A DNA stretch of 28,198 nucleotides, taken from contig JALTMC010000046.1 in the NCBI GenBank assembly GCA_027005175.1, forward strand, positions 1-28,198. The letters run 5' to 3'. Shown here one piece after another: positions 8,115 to 16,441 of this stretch (position 1 is the stretch's first letter; each line of letters opens with the position of its first letter). The notes under the pieces were generated by a model, which saw nothing but the letters and a program-made list of their open reading frames with translations, ran no database searches and was not told where the DNA came from. Made by a program: the position numbers and the translations under genes. This DNA comes from Myxococcales bacterium. GTDB taxonomy: Bacteria > Myxococcota_C > UBA6777.

Positions 8115-8123
8115 ATCCCGACG

Positions 8124-9062
8124 ATGAGAAATGACTTCACACCCGAGTCCCACCTCTTGAAGCAAGGCAACCTTAAAGCAACAAATGTGACGACTGTTCC
8201 ACAGCGATCGCGAACCACTTCATCCTTTGTCGACCTGAAGGCACTGGAAGCGAAGGCGGGAGATCCTATCTCTTATGTGTCGTTGGAGAACTTTTCTGTG
8301 GAGGTGCTGGCTGCCATCGATGTGACCCCTGACCCGCCTTCGGTGGCCGAGGCTCCAGCCCAACACCAGCGTGTTTCTGTGGCCATGCCAACAAACCTCA
8401 AATGGCCACCGCTGCAATCCGGTAGACAGCCAGCCAGTGCCCAGGTTGCAAAGACCCCTTCTTTGTCGAAGCAGGAACGTCAGGAAGCTATCATGATGTT
8501 GCTCAACAACCTAAAGGGAGGGGTGGTTGGCAGTGTCTTGTCACGTCAGGGGCTGGAAGCGTTTCTGAAAGCAGAAATCGATTCCATGTGGAACGGTGAA
8601 GCTCTCGATATTACTCGGCTGTGGGAAGAGTTTCAGACATACACGATGTTTACAAAATCGATGCTTCTGGCCACATTTGCTCAACTTCACGAAAAACGCA
8701 AAAGTTGCCCTCTACCTTTGAGCTTTCCAACGACCTTACAACAAGAACTGCAACATGCTTCTTCTGTGGCGAAGAAACACAAGCGACACCATCAAGCTTC
8801 CACAGAGGCTGAGCCTTCTGATCGTATGGGGGGTTCTCTCTCACAAGGCGCAGAGCCAGCGGCTGATGAGCTTGCCAATGCCTTTGCAATCCCGGATAGC
8901 ATCTGGGACGACTTGGCCAATGATCCCAACTCACTGGCTGCTTCGATGGAAGAGGAAGAGCTCTCAACTTCATCTTCCACTGCAAAGAAATCAATGTCTC
9001 CTCTGATGTGGGTGGTTGTCGCTGCTGTATTGCTTGGGGTTGTATTCTCCCTCCTTTTCTAA
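8124..9062 (+). CDS. Tail-anchored membrane protein of unknown function
   Basis: The protein has 312 residues from the ATG at 8124. It has no signal peptide. The last 23 residues (SMSPLMWVVVAAVLLGVVF and a short end) form a single hydrophobic helix, so it should be tail-anchored with its bulk in the cytoplasm. The middle (about 120-220) looks folded and helical, including KQERQEAIMMLLNNLKGG and LWEEFQTYTMFTKSMLL. The flanks are Ser/Thr/Ala-rich and acidic near the end (SMEEEELSTSSSTAKK). I do not recognise the family. Tail-anchored cytoplasmic proteins occur as kinase partners or adaptors in myxobacteria, but nothing in the sequence proves such a role. It stands alone between two gene-poor stretches. 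Confidence 0.72.
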   Translation: MRNDFTPESHLLKQGNLKATNVTTVPQRSRTTSSFVDLKALEAKAGDPISYVSLENFSVEVLAAIDVTPDPPSVAEAPAQHQRVSVAMPTNLKWPPLQSGRQPASAQVAKTPSLSKQERQEAIMMLLNNLKGGVVGSVLSRQGLEAFLKAEIDSMWNGEALDITRLWEEFQTYTMFTKSMLLATFAQLHEKRKSCPLPLSFPTTLQQELQHASSVAKKHKRHHQASTEAEPSDRMGGSLSQGAEPAADELANAFAIPDSIWDDLANDPNSLAASMEEEELSTSSSTAKKSMSPLMWVVVAAVLLGVVFSLLF

Positions 9063-9509
9063 CCCAAACGATTCACGAAACGCTGGACGACCACTCGCAA
9101 AGTCCGGCCCCTGCTTCGTCATGCTTGGTTCGTCATCCTCGATAGTACAGATTTCACGTCCAACATGTGGCACAACGAACCCTAGCTGCGTCATGCTTGA
9201 TTCATCATCTTCGATAGTATAGCGTACCGCCTGTGGGGTCGGGCCTGTGCCTTCCTCGTATCAGTTCGTCCTTTCTTTCCTTTCCTTTCTCTCCTTTCGT
9301 TTGGCCTTCAGCAATGATGAATCATCCGGGCCAATCCCTTCCCTTTCCTTCGGGCTTCCTGCTGTTTTTGGGAGAGTCTGTCGTGCTATCTTTTGCTCTT
9401 TTGCGAAGGTTAAGAGGCATACTCCTTGACAAGGGACATGACTTTGGTGACCATGCAAGGGTTTGTCCGTTGAACCTTGTATCAATCCCTCATGAGTGGA
9501 TTCTGTCTG
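9063..9509. other. Gene-free stretch upstream of the AsmA-like gene
   Basis: It contains a 34-bp direct repeat (9117-9150 and 9190-9223) and a polypyrimidine tract (about 9267-9299, mostly CTTTC units). Short open frames here have no ribosome-binding site or recognisable product. No convincing promoter was found. Confidence 0.6.
9117..9223 (+). repeat. Two-copy 34-bp direct repeat, offset 73 bp
   Basis: Copies at 9117-9150 and 9190-9223 both begin CGTCATGCTTG and contain TCGATAGTA. They differ at four of 34 positions, all transitions. A shorter TTCGTCAT echo occurs inside copy 1. No coding role is apparent. Confidence 0.75.
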
Positions 9510-12500
9510 ATGTTAAAAAAACTATTTAAGATACTGTTTATCAGCTTTACGATCTTTTTACTCTTGCTTGTGGGGGCGGTGATAACGCTGAAAATGATGT
9601 ATCCACCCAAGAAGCTTCGTGCGATCATTGAGCCAAAGCTGACTGAGATTATCAATCGGGATGCCAAAATTAAGAATGCATCTCTTTCCTTTTATCCGAC
9701 CTTTGGTTTGAAGATAGAGGGGCTCCGTTTGAGCAACACCTCTCGCACCATCAAGGTTAAGAGAGCTGGGGGGTTGTGGGCCTATCTGAAGAAGGCCAAC
9801 CTCAAGAAGAAGCTTGTTCATGTCACACTCAATGGCAAAGAGCGAAATGATGTCGCGAAGGTGGATCTTCCGTTAAAGCCGGGAGATGTGCTTATAGTCT
9901 CACGCAAGGGGTTTCGGAACAAAGAGGCCATGTTCAGTCTTGGAAGCCTCTTTGTCGACGTCAAAATTATGCCGTTGGTTCGGCGGAAAGTCGTGATTAA
10001 AAAGATTGTCCTGGATAAGCTTCAGATCCTGGTCGAGGTGGATCGAAGAGGTTCATTCAACTTCGATGACTTGGTGGGACCACCCACGAAGAAATCAGCC
10101 AAAAAGCCGACGAAGCCAACGAAGCCAACGAAGAAGAGTACGTCGCAACCTTTGCGTGTGCGGTTAAACTCTTTTCAAATCAAAGATTCTAGAATTGTCT
10201 ATTACAACCGGAAGGCTCGGCAAGAGATTATACTTGGTGACATCAACCAAACCCTCTCTGTGAAATTCAACTCTTCCATGACAAATGTGGTGACGAAGGG
10301 GCTGCTTGAGATTAAGAGAATGACCATACGAGGGCGAGGTCTTCCTGTTCGAAAGTCTGGTATGTACTTTATGATGCGGCACAAGCTGCATGTGGATTTG
10401 AAGGCGGGTAACTTGCGAATTGATGACTTTGCCTTTGGTCTCAAGAAGACGGTTATCGCTGCCAAAGGTGCAGTCAAAGGATTTAATAAAAAGGTCAAAC
10501 ACCTCAAGCTATCGATTCATACGAATACATTGAGGTTGCACGATCTTTATCGTGAAGTTCCACCTGCGATGTTTCCACAAGCTCGAAAGATGAAGGTCAA
10601 AGGTACCGCCAAGCTTAGCCTCTCTGTGAAGGGGAAGATCGGTAAACCCGGTCAGATGCCCGGTGTTCGTGGGCGTTTTCGTATTAATAAAGCGTATATC
10701 AAGTATGCAGACCTACCCAAAGCGATCCATGCGCTCAATGCGAACATCCTCTTCACGACAAACTCATTGAACGTAAAAAAACTCGCGTTTAAATTGGGTA
10801 AAAATCCTGTGTCTGTCTTGTTAAAGGTGATTAACTTCAAGAAGCCTGTGGTAGATGCGTTGCTCAAGGCCAACATCGATTTAGCAACATTGAAAGATGC
10901 AGTAAAGTTGCCGAAAGGTGTGTCTGTGCAGGGTCTGGTCAAGGCAAATATTCGTGCCAAGGGTACGATTGAGCCGAAGAACCCAGAGGCGATAGCTGTC
11001 AAAGGGAAAATCGATCTGACCGATGTGGTCGCGAAAACTCCTGCTGTCAAGAAGCCTGTTCAGGTGGATGGTTCTTTTTTATTTAGCAACCAGGAGATCT
11101 CTCTGGACGAGCTGACTGCCAAAATTGGTCGCTCTGCGTTTACGCTGGATATGAAGATCAGGGACTATCTGAGTCTGGCTTTGCCGAAAAAGGTGAAGAA
11201 GAAAACAACAGCCATCACATTTTCCATGACATCACCTTACCTCAATGTGGATGAGATCTTGGGTTCGCAAAAGGGCTCAAAAAGCAAAGGGGGAACATCA
11301 GCGGGTGGGACGTCCTCGGGTTCGAGCAAGAGCACGGGAGATGAGCCCATTAAGGTCCCCAATATTCCGAATCTAACGGCGAAGGGAACAATCCGAGTTA
11401 AGAAACTTATTTATGCTGAGATGCCGATTACTAGGGGAGCTATCGATTTTACCTATAAGAACGGAAAGATCATCTTCGATCTGGGAGCCAGCCTCTATAC
11501 AGGAAGAATCAAAGAGGGCTTTGTGGTTGATGTCTCCAACCCGAAGCGAATCACTGTGCGCAATAAGCTCTCTGGTCGTCGAATCGAGGCCAATGACTTT
11601 ATCTCCAACATGAGTGCGGTTCCCAAGGACGACGGGAAGCTTATGTCTCAACTTAAAAATATGAAGGATAAGATCTTTGGGCGTTTGAATCTTGTTACAG
11701 ATATTCGAACGCATGGTAGCACGATCAATCAACTTCGAAACAATCTAACAGGCGGGATCGTCTCTCGACTTCGCCGTGCCAGGATCAAAAACGCGACATT
11801 TTTGAGCCAGCTTACATCACCTCTGCCTACGATCATTAAGCCCTTTATTCCCAACCTGGAGAATATCCGAATACGCAGGCTTCTGCTTGTGAATATGAAG
11901 ATCAAAAAGGGTCGGGTTTATCTGAAAAAACTGCGAATACCACTGCGTAAGCTGGCTTTGAATATGTACGGGTCTGTTGGCTTGGACAATACCGTTGCGA
12001 TGAAGGTTGACTTTGCGTTGGGCCGTTGGATCTCTCGAAAAATTATTCGGCAACAGCGACGTCTACAGAGAGCTGCGGGTGGCCTGGTTGGCAAGATCGG
12101 TGGTGGTAAGATCGGTGGTATGCTGAAAGGTCAGCTGAGTGGGGCGTTGGGTAAGGTTCTTATCCCAACCGACAAAAGAGGGCGTGTGACTCCTATCATC
12201 GGTATTCGGGGCTCTTTGAGCAAGCCTCAATACTATCTGGCTGGCTTCAAAGGAAAGAATGGTAACGCGGGTGCAAGTGGCGGTGGAAAGTCGATCGCTG
12301 ACAGCGCAAAAAAACTTGTGAAAGACCAGGTCCGGCGAGCGAAGCGACTCGCAAAGCGAGCCCTCCGACGAGCCAAACAAAAGGCTCTTAAAGCTGCGGA
12401 ACGAGCCAAAAAGAGAGCGTTGAAGCTCGCGAATGACGCGAAAAAGAAGGCTCTGAAGCTCGCGAATGAGGCGAAAAAAAATGCGTTACGGGCTGCTCAG

Positions 12501-12638
12501 AAAGCCAAAGCAGATGCCAGGAAGCAAGCAGAGAAGCTGAAGAGAGAAGCCATGAAGAAAAAGGCTGAGCTACAAAAGAAGGCCAAAGATGCTGCCAACA
12601 AAGCCAAAAAAGGCCTGGGAAATCTGTTTGGCCGATAG
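9510..12638 (+). CDS. AsmA-family envelope protein with a Lys/Ala-rich hendecad C-terminus
   Basis: The protein has 1042 residues from the ATG at 9510; ATG 9492 and TTG 9477 in the same frame are alternatives without better binding sites. A short basic N-terminus and one membrane helix (about 8-27) lead to IIEPKLTEIINRDAKI and LSFYPTFGLKIEGLRLSN, the classic AsmA N-terminal pattern (inner-membrane anchor, then long beta-rich periplasmic part). The C-terminal AsmA-like segment includes LVTDIRTHG and the LTGGI region. AsmA-like proteins are thought to bridge the envelope and move phospholipids to the outer membrane. Residues about 926-1042 are unusual: Lys/Ala/Arg-rich with an 11-residue period (for example KKALKLANEAK), predicting a long cationic amphipathic helix. 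Several Lys-rich patches also interrupt the body. It appears to be a single-gene unit. Confidence 0.85.
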   Translation: MLKKLFKILFISFTIFLLLLVGAVITLKMMYPPKKLRAIIEPKLTEIINRDAKIKNASLSFYPTFGLKIEGLRLSNTSRTIKVKRAGGLWAYLKKANLKKKLVHVTLNGKERNDVAKVDLPLKPGDVLIVSRKGFRNKEAMFSLGSLFVDVKIMPLVRRKVVIKKIVLDKLQILVEVDRRGSFNFDDLVGPPTKKSAKKPTKPTKPTKKSTSQPLRVRLNSFQIKDSRIVYYNRKARQEIILGDINQTLSVKFNSSMTNVVTKGLLEIKRMTIRGRGLPVRKSGMYFMMRHKLHVDLKAGNLRIDDFAFGLKKTVIAAKGAVKGFNKKVKHLKLSIHTNTLRLHDLYREVPPAMFPQARKMKVKGTAKLSLSVKGKIGKPGQMPGVRGRFRINKAYIKYADLPKAIHALNANILFTTNSLNVKKLAFKLGKNPVSVLLKVINFKKPVVDALLKANIDLATLKDAVKLPKGVSVQGLVKANIRAKGTIEPKNPEAIAVKGKIDLTDVVAKTPAVKKPVQVDGSFLFSNQEISLDELTAKIGRSAFTLDMKIRDYLSLALPKKVKKKTTAITFSMTSPYLNVDEILGSQKGSKSKGGTSAGGTSSGSSKSTGDEPIKVPNIPNLTAKGTIRVKKLIYAEMPITRGAIDFTYKNGKIIFDLGASLYTGRIKEGFVVDVSNPKRITVRNKLSGRRIEANDFISNMSAVPKDDGKLMSQLKNMKDKIFGRLNLVTDIRTHGSTINQLRNNLTGGIVSRLRRARIKNATFLSQLTSPLPTIIKPFIPNLENIRIRRLLLVNMKIKKGRVYLKKLRIPLRKLALNMYGSVGLDNTVAMKVDFALGRWISRKIIRQQRRLQRAAGGLVGKIGGGKIGGMLKGQLSGALGKVLIPTDKRGRVTPIIGIRGSLSKPQYYLAGFKGKNGNAGASGGGKSIADSAKKLVKDQVRRAKRLAKRALRRAKQKALKAAERAKKRALKLANDAKKKALKLANEAKKNALRAAQKAKADARKQAEKLKREAMKKKAELQKKAKDAANKAKKGLGNLFGR

Positions 12639-12772
12639 GCTGAGTCTCCGTTGGTACATTCCGCAAATAGTAGCTTGTGTGATTTCTTCTTCCATTTTTT
12701 CGCCTCTTCTTTTGGCAAGTCAAAAAATCAAAAGCACTTGGGGTTCTTGCTTCAACAACAGGTCGCCTCGTC

Positions 12773-12883
12773 CCCGCACGCGCTTTCCCTTGCGGGACAG
12801 CCACCCTATCGTCGGGACACTCGCGCCCGTACGGGCCTACCTCCATGTCTGCACGGCCCTGCCTCCATTTTGGGCCATGGAGG
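12773..12883 (+). repeat. Cluster of GC-rich inverted repeats
   Basis: Three structures lie close together: CCCGCA / TGCGGG arms around 12774-12796; a perfect 12-bp palindrome GCCCGTACGGGC at 12825-12836; and a nested hairpin with arms CCTCCAT (12840-12846) / ATGGAGG (12877-12883) and inner arms GGCCC (12855-12859) / GGGCC (12872-12876). There is no T-run after the last stem, so it is not a typical terminator. A REP-like element or the relic of a small mobile element are options. Confidence 0.6.
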
Positions 12884-12918
12884 ATTGTACAGTATATGAT
12901 TTTGCTAGAAAATTCACT

Positions 12919-12933
12919 TGACAATGATTGTCA
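12919..12933 (+). promoter_or_regulatory. Fur/Zur-box-like palindrome
   Basis: TGACAATGATTGTCA is a perfect 7-1-7 inverted repeat. It differs from the Fur 7-1-7 consensus TGATAATNATTATCA by one symmetric base pair in each half. It overlaps a TTGACA (12918-12923) that could be a -35 element, but no good -10 follows at the right spacing. The nearest supported downstream gene starts 430 bp away, so its target is unclear. Confidence 0.4.
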
Positions 12934-13363
12934 TCTTTCTTGACGAAGGTCATGGCGAGAATGAATAAGGAGGTTCCTCAAGAAATAGTGTACAGAGAGG
13001 CTCTCTTCCTATATGGTGGATTGGCACACTTGTATGTTCTGGAGATCTGGGATGACTCTCTTTCATCACCTGGAGTTTCCCGACGAGTCGCGTCAAACTC
13101 TCCTAGAACACGGATCGGCTGATGGACCGAGTAAAGTCGGTCAGTTGCGAGCCTGGCAAGGCATACCGCTGAGGCATATTCGCTATTCCAAGAAGGCATA
13201 ACGAAGTCAGGCGACGTCAGTGGCTGTTTTTGCGACCAACAGCAAACCGGTCCGTGTTCTAGAGTCTTCGGGACGAAGTCCGAATGGGGTGGGAGAGGAT
13301 ATCAATCTTTCTGCTCTTGTGGAAGGGCTTTCACGCTTATACTTACTGATAGGATGTTTCTTG

Positions 13364-14539
13364 ATGAGTAAGAGGCTTCTTTGGTTGGGGTGGCTTGGCT
13401 TTTGTTGTCTTTTTCTTGTGCAGGCAGCATGGGCTCAGCCTCGACAAAATACAAAATTCTTTTTACAAAAAGCCCGGAGTGCATGGGGGATTCCTGACTA
13501 TCAACTTTGGTATTCTGCGATGAAAGATGCACAGCGTTTGTATCAGGCGGAAAAAGAAAAGCTGCCTGTGGAGGAAAAAAACAATCTCCAACTTTGGCTC
13601 TCTTTTCTTTGGGCCAAATATTACCAATACCAGGGGCTCCCTCCGGCGATACGTGAAGTATCTGACTTTAAAAGCAAGGAAGAGCTAGATAGTTACATCG
13701 CTTTGTTAGAGACCAAGATTAAGAATCTTGGAAAAGCAGCAGATTATTTCAGTGACTACAACAAGATGTTTTTGCAACTCTCTGTCAAGAATAACCTGCG
13801 AAACCGGATTGAGTTGGAGGCGTCGCGAAGGCTTGAAGGGGATTTGAAGAATACCAAAAATACTCTTTTGGTATATCGAGCCTTTTTATCGAGCGAGTCT
13901 ATGAGGTGGAAAGCGAACAGTAAGCCTCCTCAGCCTTCAGGGGATGTCGCAAAACAAAAGGCTCTTATTCAGAAGATACAAAAGAATCAGCAAAAGTTGA
14001 TGCGCAAACAAAAGAAACTGGCTCGTATGGTTCAAGTTGCTCATCAGGGGTATCTGGAATACCGGAAGAGGCTGGTGAGTCAACAAGCTCGGTCTCGTGG
14101 GTTTGTTATCGCCGGTAGTATCGCAGCTGTTGTGGGGGTAGGGGTGATGATAGGATTTTTGGTACATCGAGGCTATATTTTTTCGGATGACTACCAAAAA
14201 GTGCTCAATGTGATGCATCAAAAGGGGGAGCTTGGTGGGCTTAGTGTCACAGACTACAGAGAGTGGCAAGGGAATCTCTTCTTGGGTTCTGCGATTGGGG
14301 CGGGGGCTGTCGGAGGTACAGGTGTGGTTCTTTTACTAACGGGTGCTCTGACTTATCCTTCTCTCAAAGATCGTGAACAGGCCGTTCTTAAGTCTCATGG
14401 ACAGTATCTGAAGCCTCCTCCAAAATCGAGCTTCTTGTTTCGGAAACACTTTCGACGAAAGATGGCCCGAACTCTACCTCCCAGGGTAGGGCAAGCGTCA
14501 TTCCAAAACCAAACGCAGACTCTGGGGGTCTGGCGGTAG
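13364..14539 (+). CDS. Exported coiled-coil protein with two C-terminal membrane helices, unknown function
   Basis: The 391-residue protein starts at the ATG at 13364, preceded by AGGA at 13351-13354. The longer GTG frame (13220) is rejected because it would bury a clear signal peptide (residues 1-24, cut near AWA-QP). The mature part is helical and Lys/Gln-rich; about 200-242 looks like a coiled coil (KIQKNQQKLMRKQKKLARM). Two membrane helices follow, about 247-268 (FVIAGSIAAVVGVGVMIGFL) and 303-328 (GSAIGAGAVGGTGVVLLLTG), and the tail is basic. I do not recognise the family. The kinase gene begins 33 bp downstream on the same strand, so they are probably co-transcribed, and the protein may be a membrane partner or target of the kinase; that is inference from position only. 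Confidence 0.75.
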   Translation: MSKRLLWLGWLGFCCLFLVQAAWAQPRQNTKFFLQKARSAWGIPDYQLWYSAMKDAQRLYQAEKEKLPVEEKNNLQLWLSFLWAKYYQYQGLPPAIREVSDFKSKEELDSYIALLETKIKNLGKAADYFSDYNKMFLQLSVKNNLRNRIELEASRRLEGDLKNTKNTLLVYRAFLSSESMRWKANSKPPQPSGDVAKQKALIQKIQKNQQKLMRKQKKLARMVQVAHQGYLEYRKRLVSQQARSRGFVIAGSIAAVVGVGVMIGFLVHRGYIFSDDYQKVLNVMHQKGELGGLSVTDYREWQGNLFLGSAIGAGAVGGTGVVLLLTGALTYPSLKDREQAVLKSHGQYLKPPPKSSFLFRKHFRRKMARTLPPRVGQASFQNQTQTLGVWR

Positions 14540-14572
14540 CGAACTTCCAATAGATACAAAAGAGTTCTACAC

Positions 14573-16441
14573 ATGTTATTTCCTGAGAATCTCGCTGGTG
14601 AAACACTGGGTCGTTACAAGATCGTAGAGCGCGTGGGTGAGGGAGGAATGGCCTACGTATACAAGGCCACTCATCTCGACTTTGACCAACATGTTGCGGT
14701 CAAGGTGCTCTTTGCTGAGCTGGCTCGCAGAGAGGATGTTGCGTTTCGATTTAAGCGAGAGGCAAAGATCCAGTTTCGACTCCAGCATCCAAATATGATC
14801 CGTGTCTTTGACCTGATCTCCGAGGATGGAATTCTTGGCATGGCAATGGACTGGGTGGAAGGAGAGGAGCTTGGTCACTATCTCAAAAAACAGAAGATAT
14901 TATCTTTTTCCGAGATACAGAGGTTCATGCATCCCATCCTTGCAGCTGTTGGATATGCTCATGAGCGTCAAGTGATTCATCGAGACCTCAAACCCTCCAA
15001 TATACTCCTGGAGAAAACAGGGGGACTTGAGGTTATTAAAGTGATGGACTTTGGCATCGCGAAGTTGCTCGATGATGGTAGTCACAAAACCAAGACAGGA
15101 GCTATCCTGGGAACTCCTCATTTTATGGCTCCCGAAGCCGCCACCGACAACAAAGCTCTCGATCTTCGCGTTGATATATACGCTTTGGGGATTATCCTCT
15201 ACCAGATGGCGACAGGCTACCTCCCCTATGTCGGGGACTCTGCCATTAATATTATTATGGCGCATTGTGTTGGCTCCATGACTCCTCCCCGTGAGTTGAC
15301 CTCTGACATTCCAGCAGAACTGGAAGATATTATTCTTAAAGCCACAAGCAAAAATCGGGAAGAGCGTTACCAGAGCTGCCAGGAGTTTTCTGAGGCCCTT
15401 GAGACATTCTTTCAGTCTTTGCCAGAGGCTGAATTCACAAGACAGCGTCATGTCCCCTCTGCAGTCTCAGAAAGTGAGTCTTCTCCTGCATGGTCTCTTC
15501 CCACCAATGTTTCGAATGAGTTAAGTGCTGCTCCCACAAGAATACCGGATGGAAAAAGGGTCGAAACGGTCTCCGTTTCTATCCCACCCCGAAACGCCGC
15601 TCAGAGTGCTTCACTCTCGACACCCCATCCGCAGCACTCACCCGTCTCGACACCCCATCCGCAGCACTCACCCGTCTCGACACCCCATCCGCAGTACTCT
15701 CCCGTCTCAGAAGTGACAGCGAAGGGATTGGGCAAGGGTTTTCATGTTCTGTGGATTCTTGTAGTAGTGGGCGTTTTCGGAGCCTATTTTTTGGAGTCTC
15801 TTTTTTCTCGAAACCAACAAACATCTAACGTTTTGCCAAAAGGGAGGGCACATGGCGTGGCTCCTTTACCACATACACGAGAGAACCAGAGACAATCTCC
15901 TGTCTCTCGACGAGTTCAACCTCCCGTCACCCGCTCCAAAGAACGATGGCAACCGACAAAGCTCCGTTTGTCGAAGCCCAGGCTTCGCGTAAAGAAGAGT
16001 CGTCCCATACGTCGGAAGGCGAACAACAACACGCGACGAAGGATCTCTCTACGCTCTTCACGTTGGCGTCGATGTGCTGCAAAGGGGAGCTTCACAACAT
16101 GCAAACGCTGCGTCCAGCGAACCTTTGAGCGTCTTCATGGCTCATCAAAAATGCCTTCGATGTTTGCTTCGGATGGCTCGAACAGGACTTGCAATGTTGG
16201 TGATTTCTACAAGGTAGGGCGTTCCTGTGCTCAAAGGTGTGGCTGCAACTACTTTCACTACAGTGTTGCATTTCTTCAGCAGCCTTTTGGGAAGGGATAT
16301 ATCGCAGGTTCTCGCTCTCCCTGCCGTGACTTTGTTCTATACAAACGAAATCTTCGAAAACTGCGGCGTTATTATGGAACCACCGCCAGTCGTAAGCAGG
16401 CAAGGCATGCAAGACGACGCTGGAAGAGCTTTCGTCAATAG
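14573..16441 (+). CDS. Hanks-type transmembrane Ser/Thr protein kinase with Cys-rich extracytoplasmic domain
   Basis: The protein has 622 residues. The kinase domain spans about 14-280 with all key motifs: glycine loop VGEGGMAYVY (21-30), Lys44 in VAVK, HRDLKPSN (136-143, Asp138), DFG (159-161), a GTPHFMAPE activation segment (180-188) and DIYALGIIL. It should therefore be active. A Ser/Pro juxtamembrane linker contains three copies of STPHPQHSPV (from about 348), then one membrane helix (about 389-408). The outer part is Arg-rich, and its last 120 residues contain about nine Cys (CKRCVQRTF, CGCNYFHY), with no PASTA domain. This suggests a disulfide-stabilised sensor of unknown ligand. It follows the coiled-coil membrane protein by 33 bp and is followed by a terminator. 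Confidence 0.93.
   Translation: MLFPENLAGETLGRYKIVERVGEGGMAYVYKATHLDFDQHVAVKVLFAELARREDVAFRFKREAKIQFRLQHPNMIRVFDLISEDGILGMAMDWVEGEELGHYLKKQKILSFSEIQRFMHPILAAVGYAHERQVIHRDLKPSNILLEKTGGLEVIKVMDFGIAKLLDDGSHKTKTGAILGTPHFMAPEAATDNKALDLRVDIYALGIILYQMATGYLPYVGDSAINIIMAHCVGSMTPPRELTSDIPAELEDIILKATSKNREERYQSCQEFSEALETFFQSLPEAEFTRQRHVPSAVSESESSPAWSLPTNVSNELSAAPTRIPDGKRVETVSVSIPPRNAAQSASLSTPHPQHSPVSTPHPQHSPVSTPHPQYSPVSEVTAKGLGKGFHVLWILVVVGVFGAYFLESLFSRNQQTSNVLPKGRAHGVAPLPHTRENQRQSPVSRRVQPPVTRSKERWQPTKLRLSKPRLRVKKSRPIRRKANNNTRRRISLRSSRWRRCAAKGSFTTCKRCVQRTFERLHGSSKMPSMFASDGSNRTCNVGDFYKVGRSCAQRCGCNYFHYSVAFLQQPFGKGYIAGSRSPCRDFVLYKRNLRKLRRYYGTTASRKQARHARRRWKSFRQ
15615..15704 (+). repeat. Three-copy 30-bp tandem repeat inside the kinase gene
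   Basis: Units at 15615-15644, 15645-15674 and 15675-15704; the first two are identical and the third differs at two bases. Each encodes ten residues (STPHPQHSPV) in the juxtamembrane linker. The period is a multiple of three, so copy-number change would vary linker length without breaking the frame. Confidence 0.9.

Larger units (their letters stand above)
7739..8123. other. Gene-free stretch between the protease and the tail-anchored protein
   Basis: It begins with a doubled TTGACGAT (7735-7749), then short imperfect repeats of CTCGGCAGA between about 7792 and 7821. The rest holds a decayed TnpB-like fragment. I see no intact gene here. Confidence 0.6.
12639..13363. other. Gene-poor region with GC-rich hairpins and a Fur-like palindrome
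   Basis: This 725-bp stretch has no gene I can support. Bases about 12760-12883 are GC-rich and full of inverted repeats; a Fur-box-like palindrome follows at 12919-12933. Two short frames around 12952-13201 lack good binding sites and family resemblance. The last part carries the leader of the gene starting at 13364. Confidence 0.6.

Noticed and set aside
9016-9222. A 68-residue forward frame containing the 34-bp repeat
   Set aside because: Its first part overlaps the tail-anchored gene and its repeated SSSSIV peptide merely reflects the DNA repeat; there is no start signal.
12651-12921. Forward frames across the GC-rich hairpin cluster
   Set aside because: Composition follows the inverted repeats, with no domain, no signal peptide and no binding site.
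12952-13201. Two short forward frames after the Fur-like site
   Set aside because: They overlap each other in different frames, and neither has a well-placed binding site or a familiar sequence. The AAGGAGG at 12967-12973 has no start codon at a usable distance.
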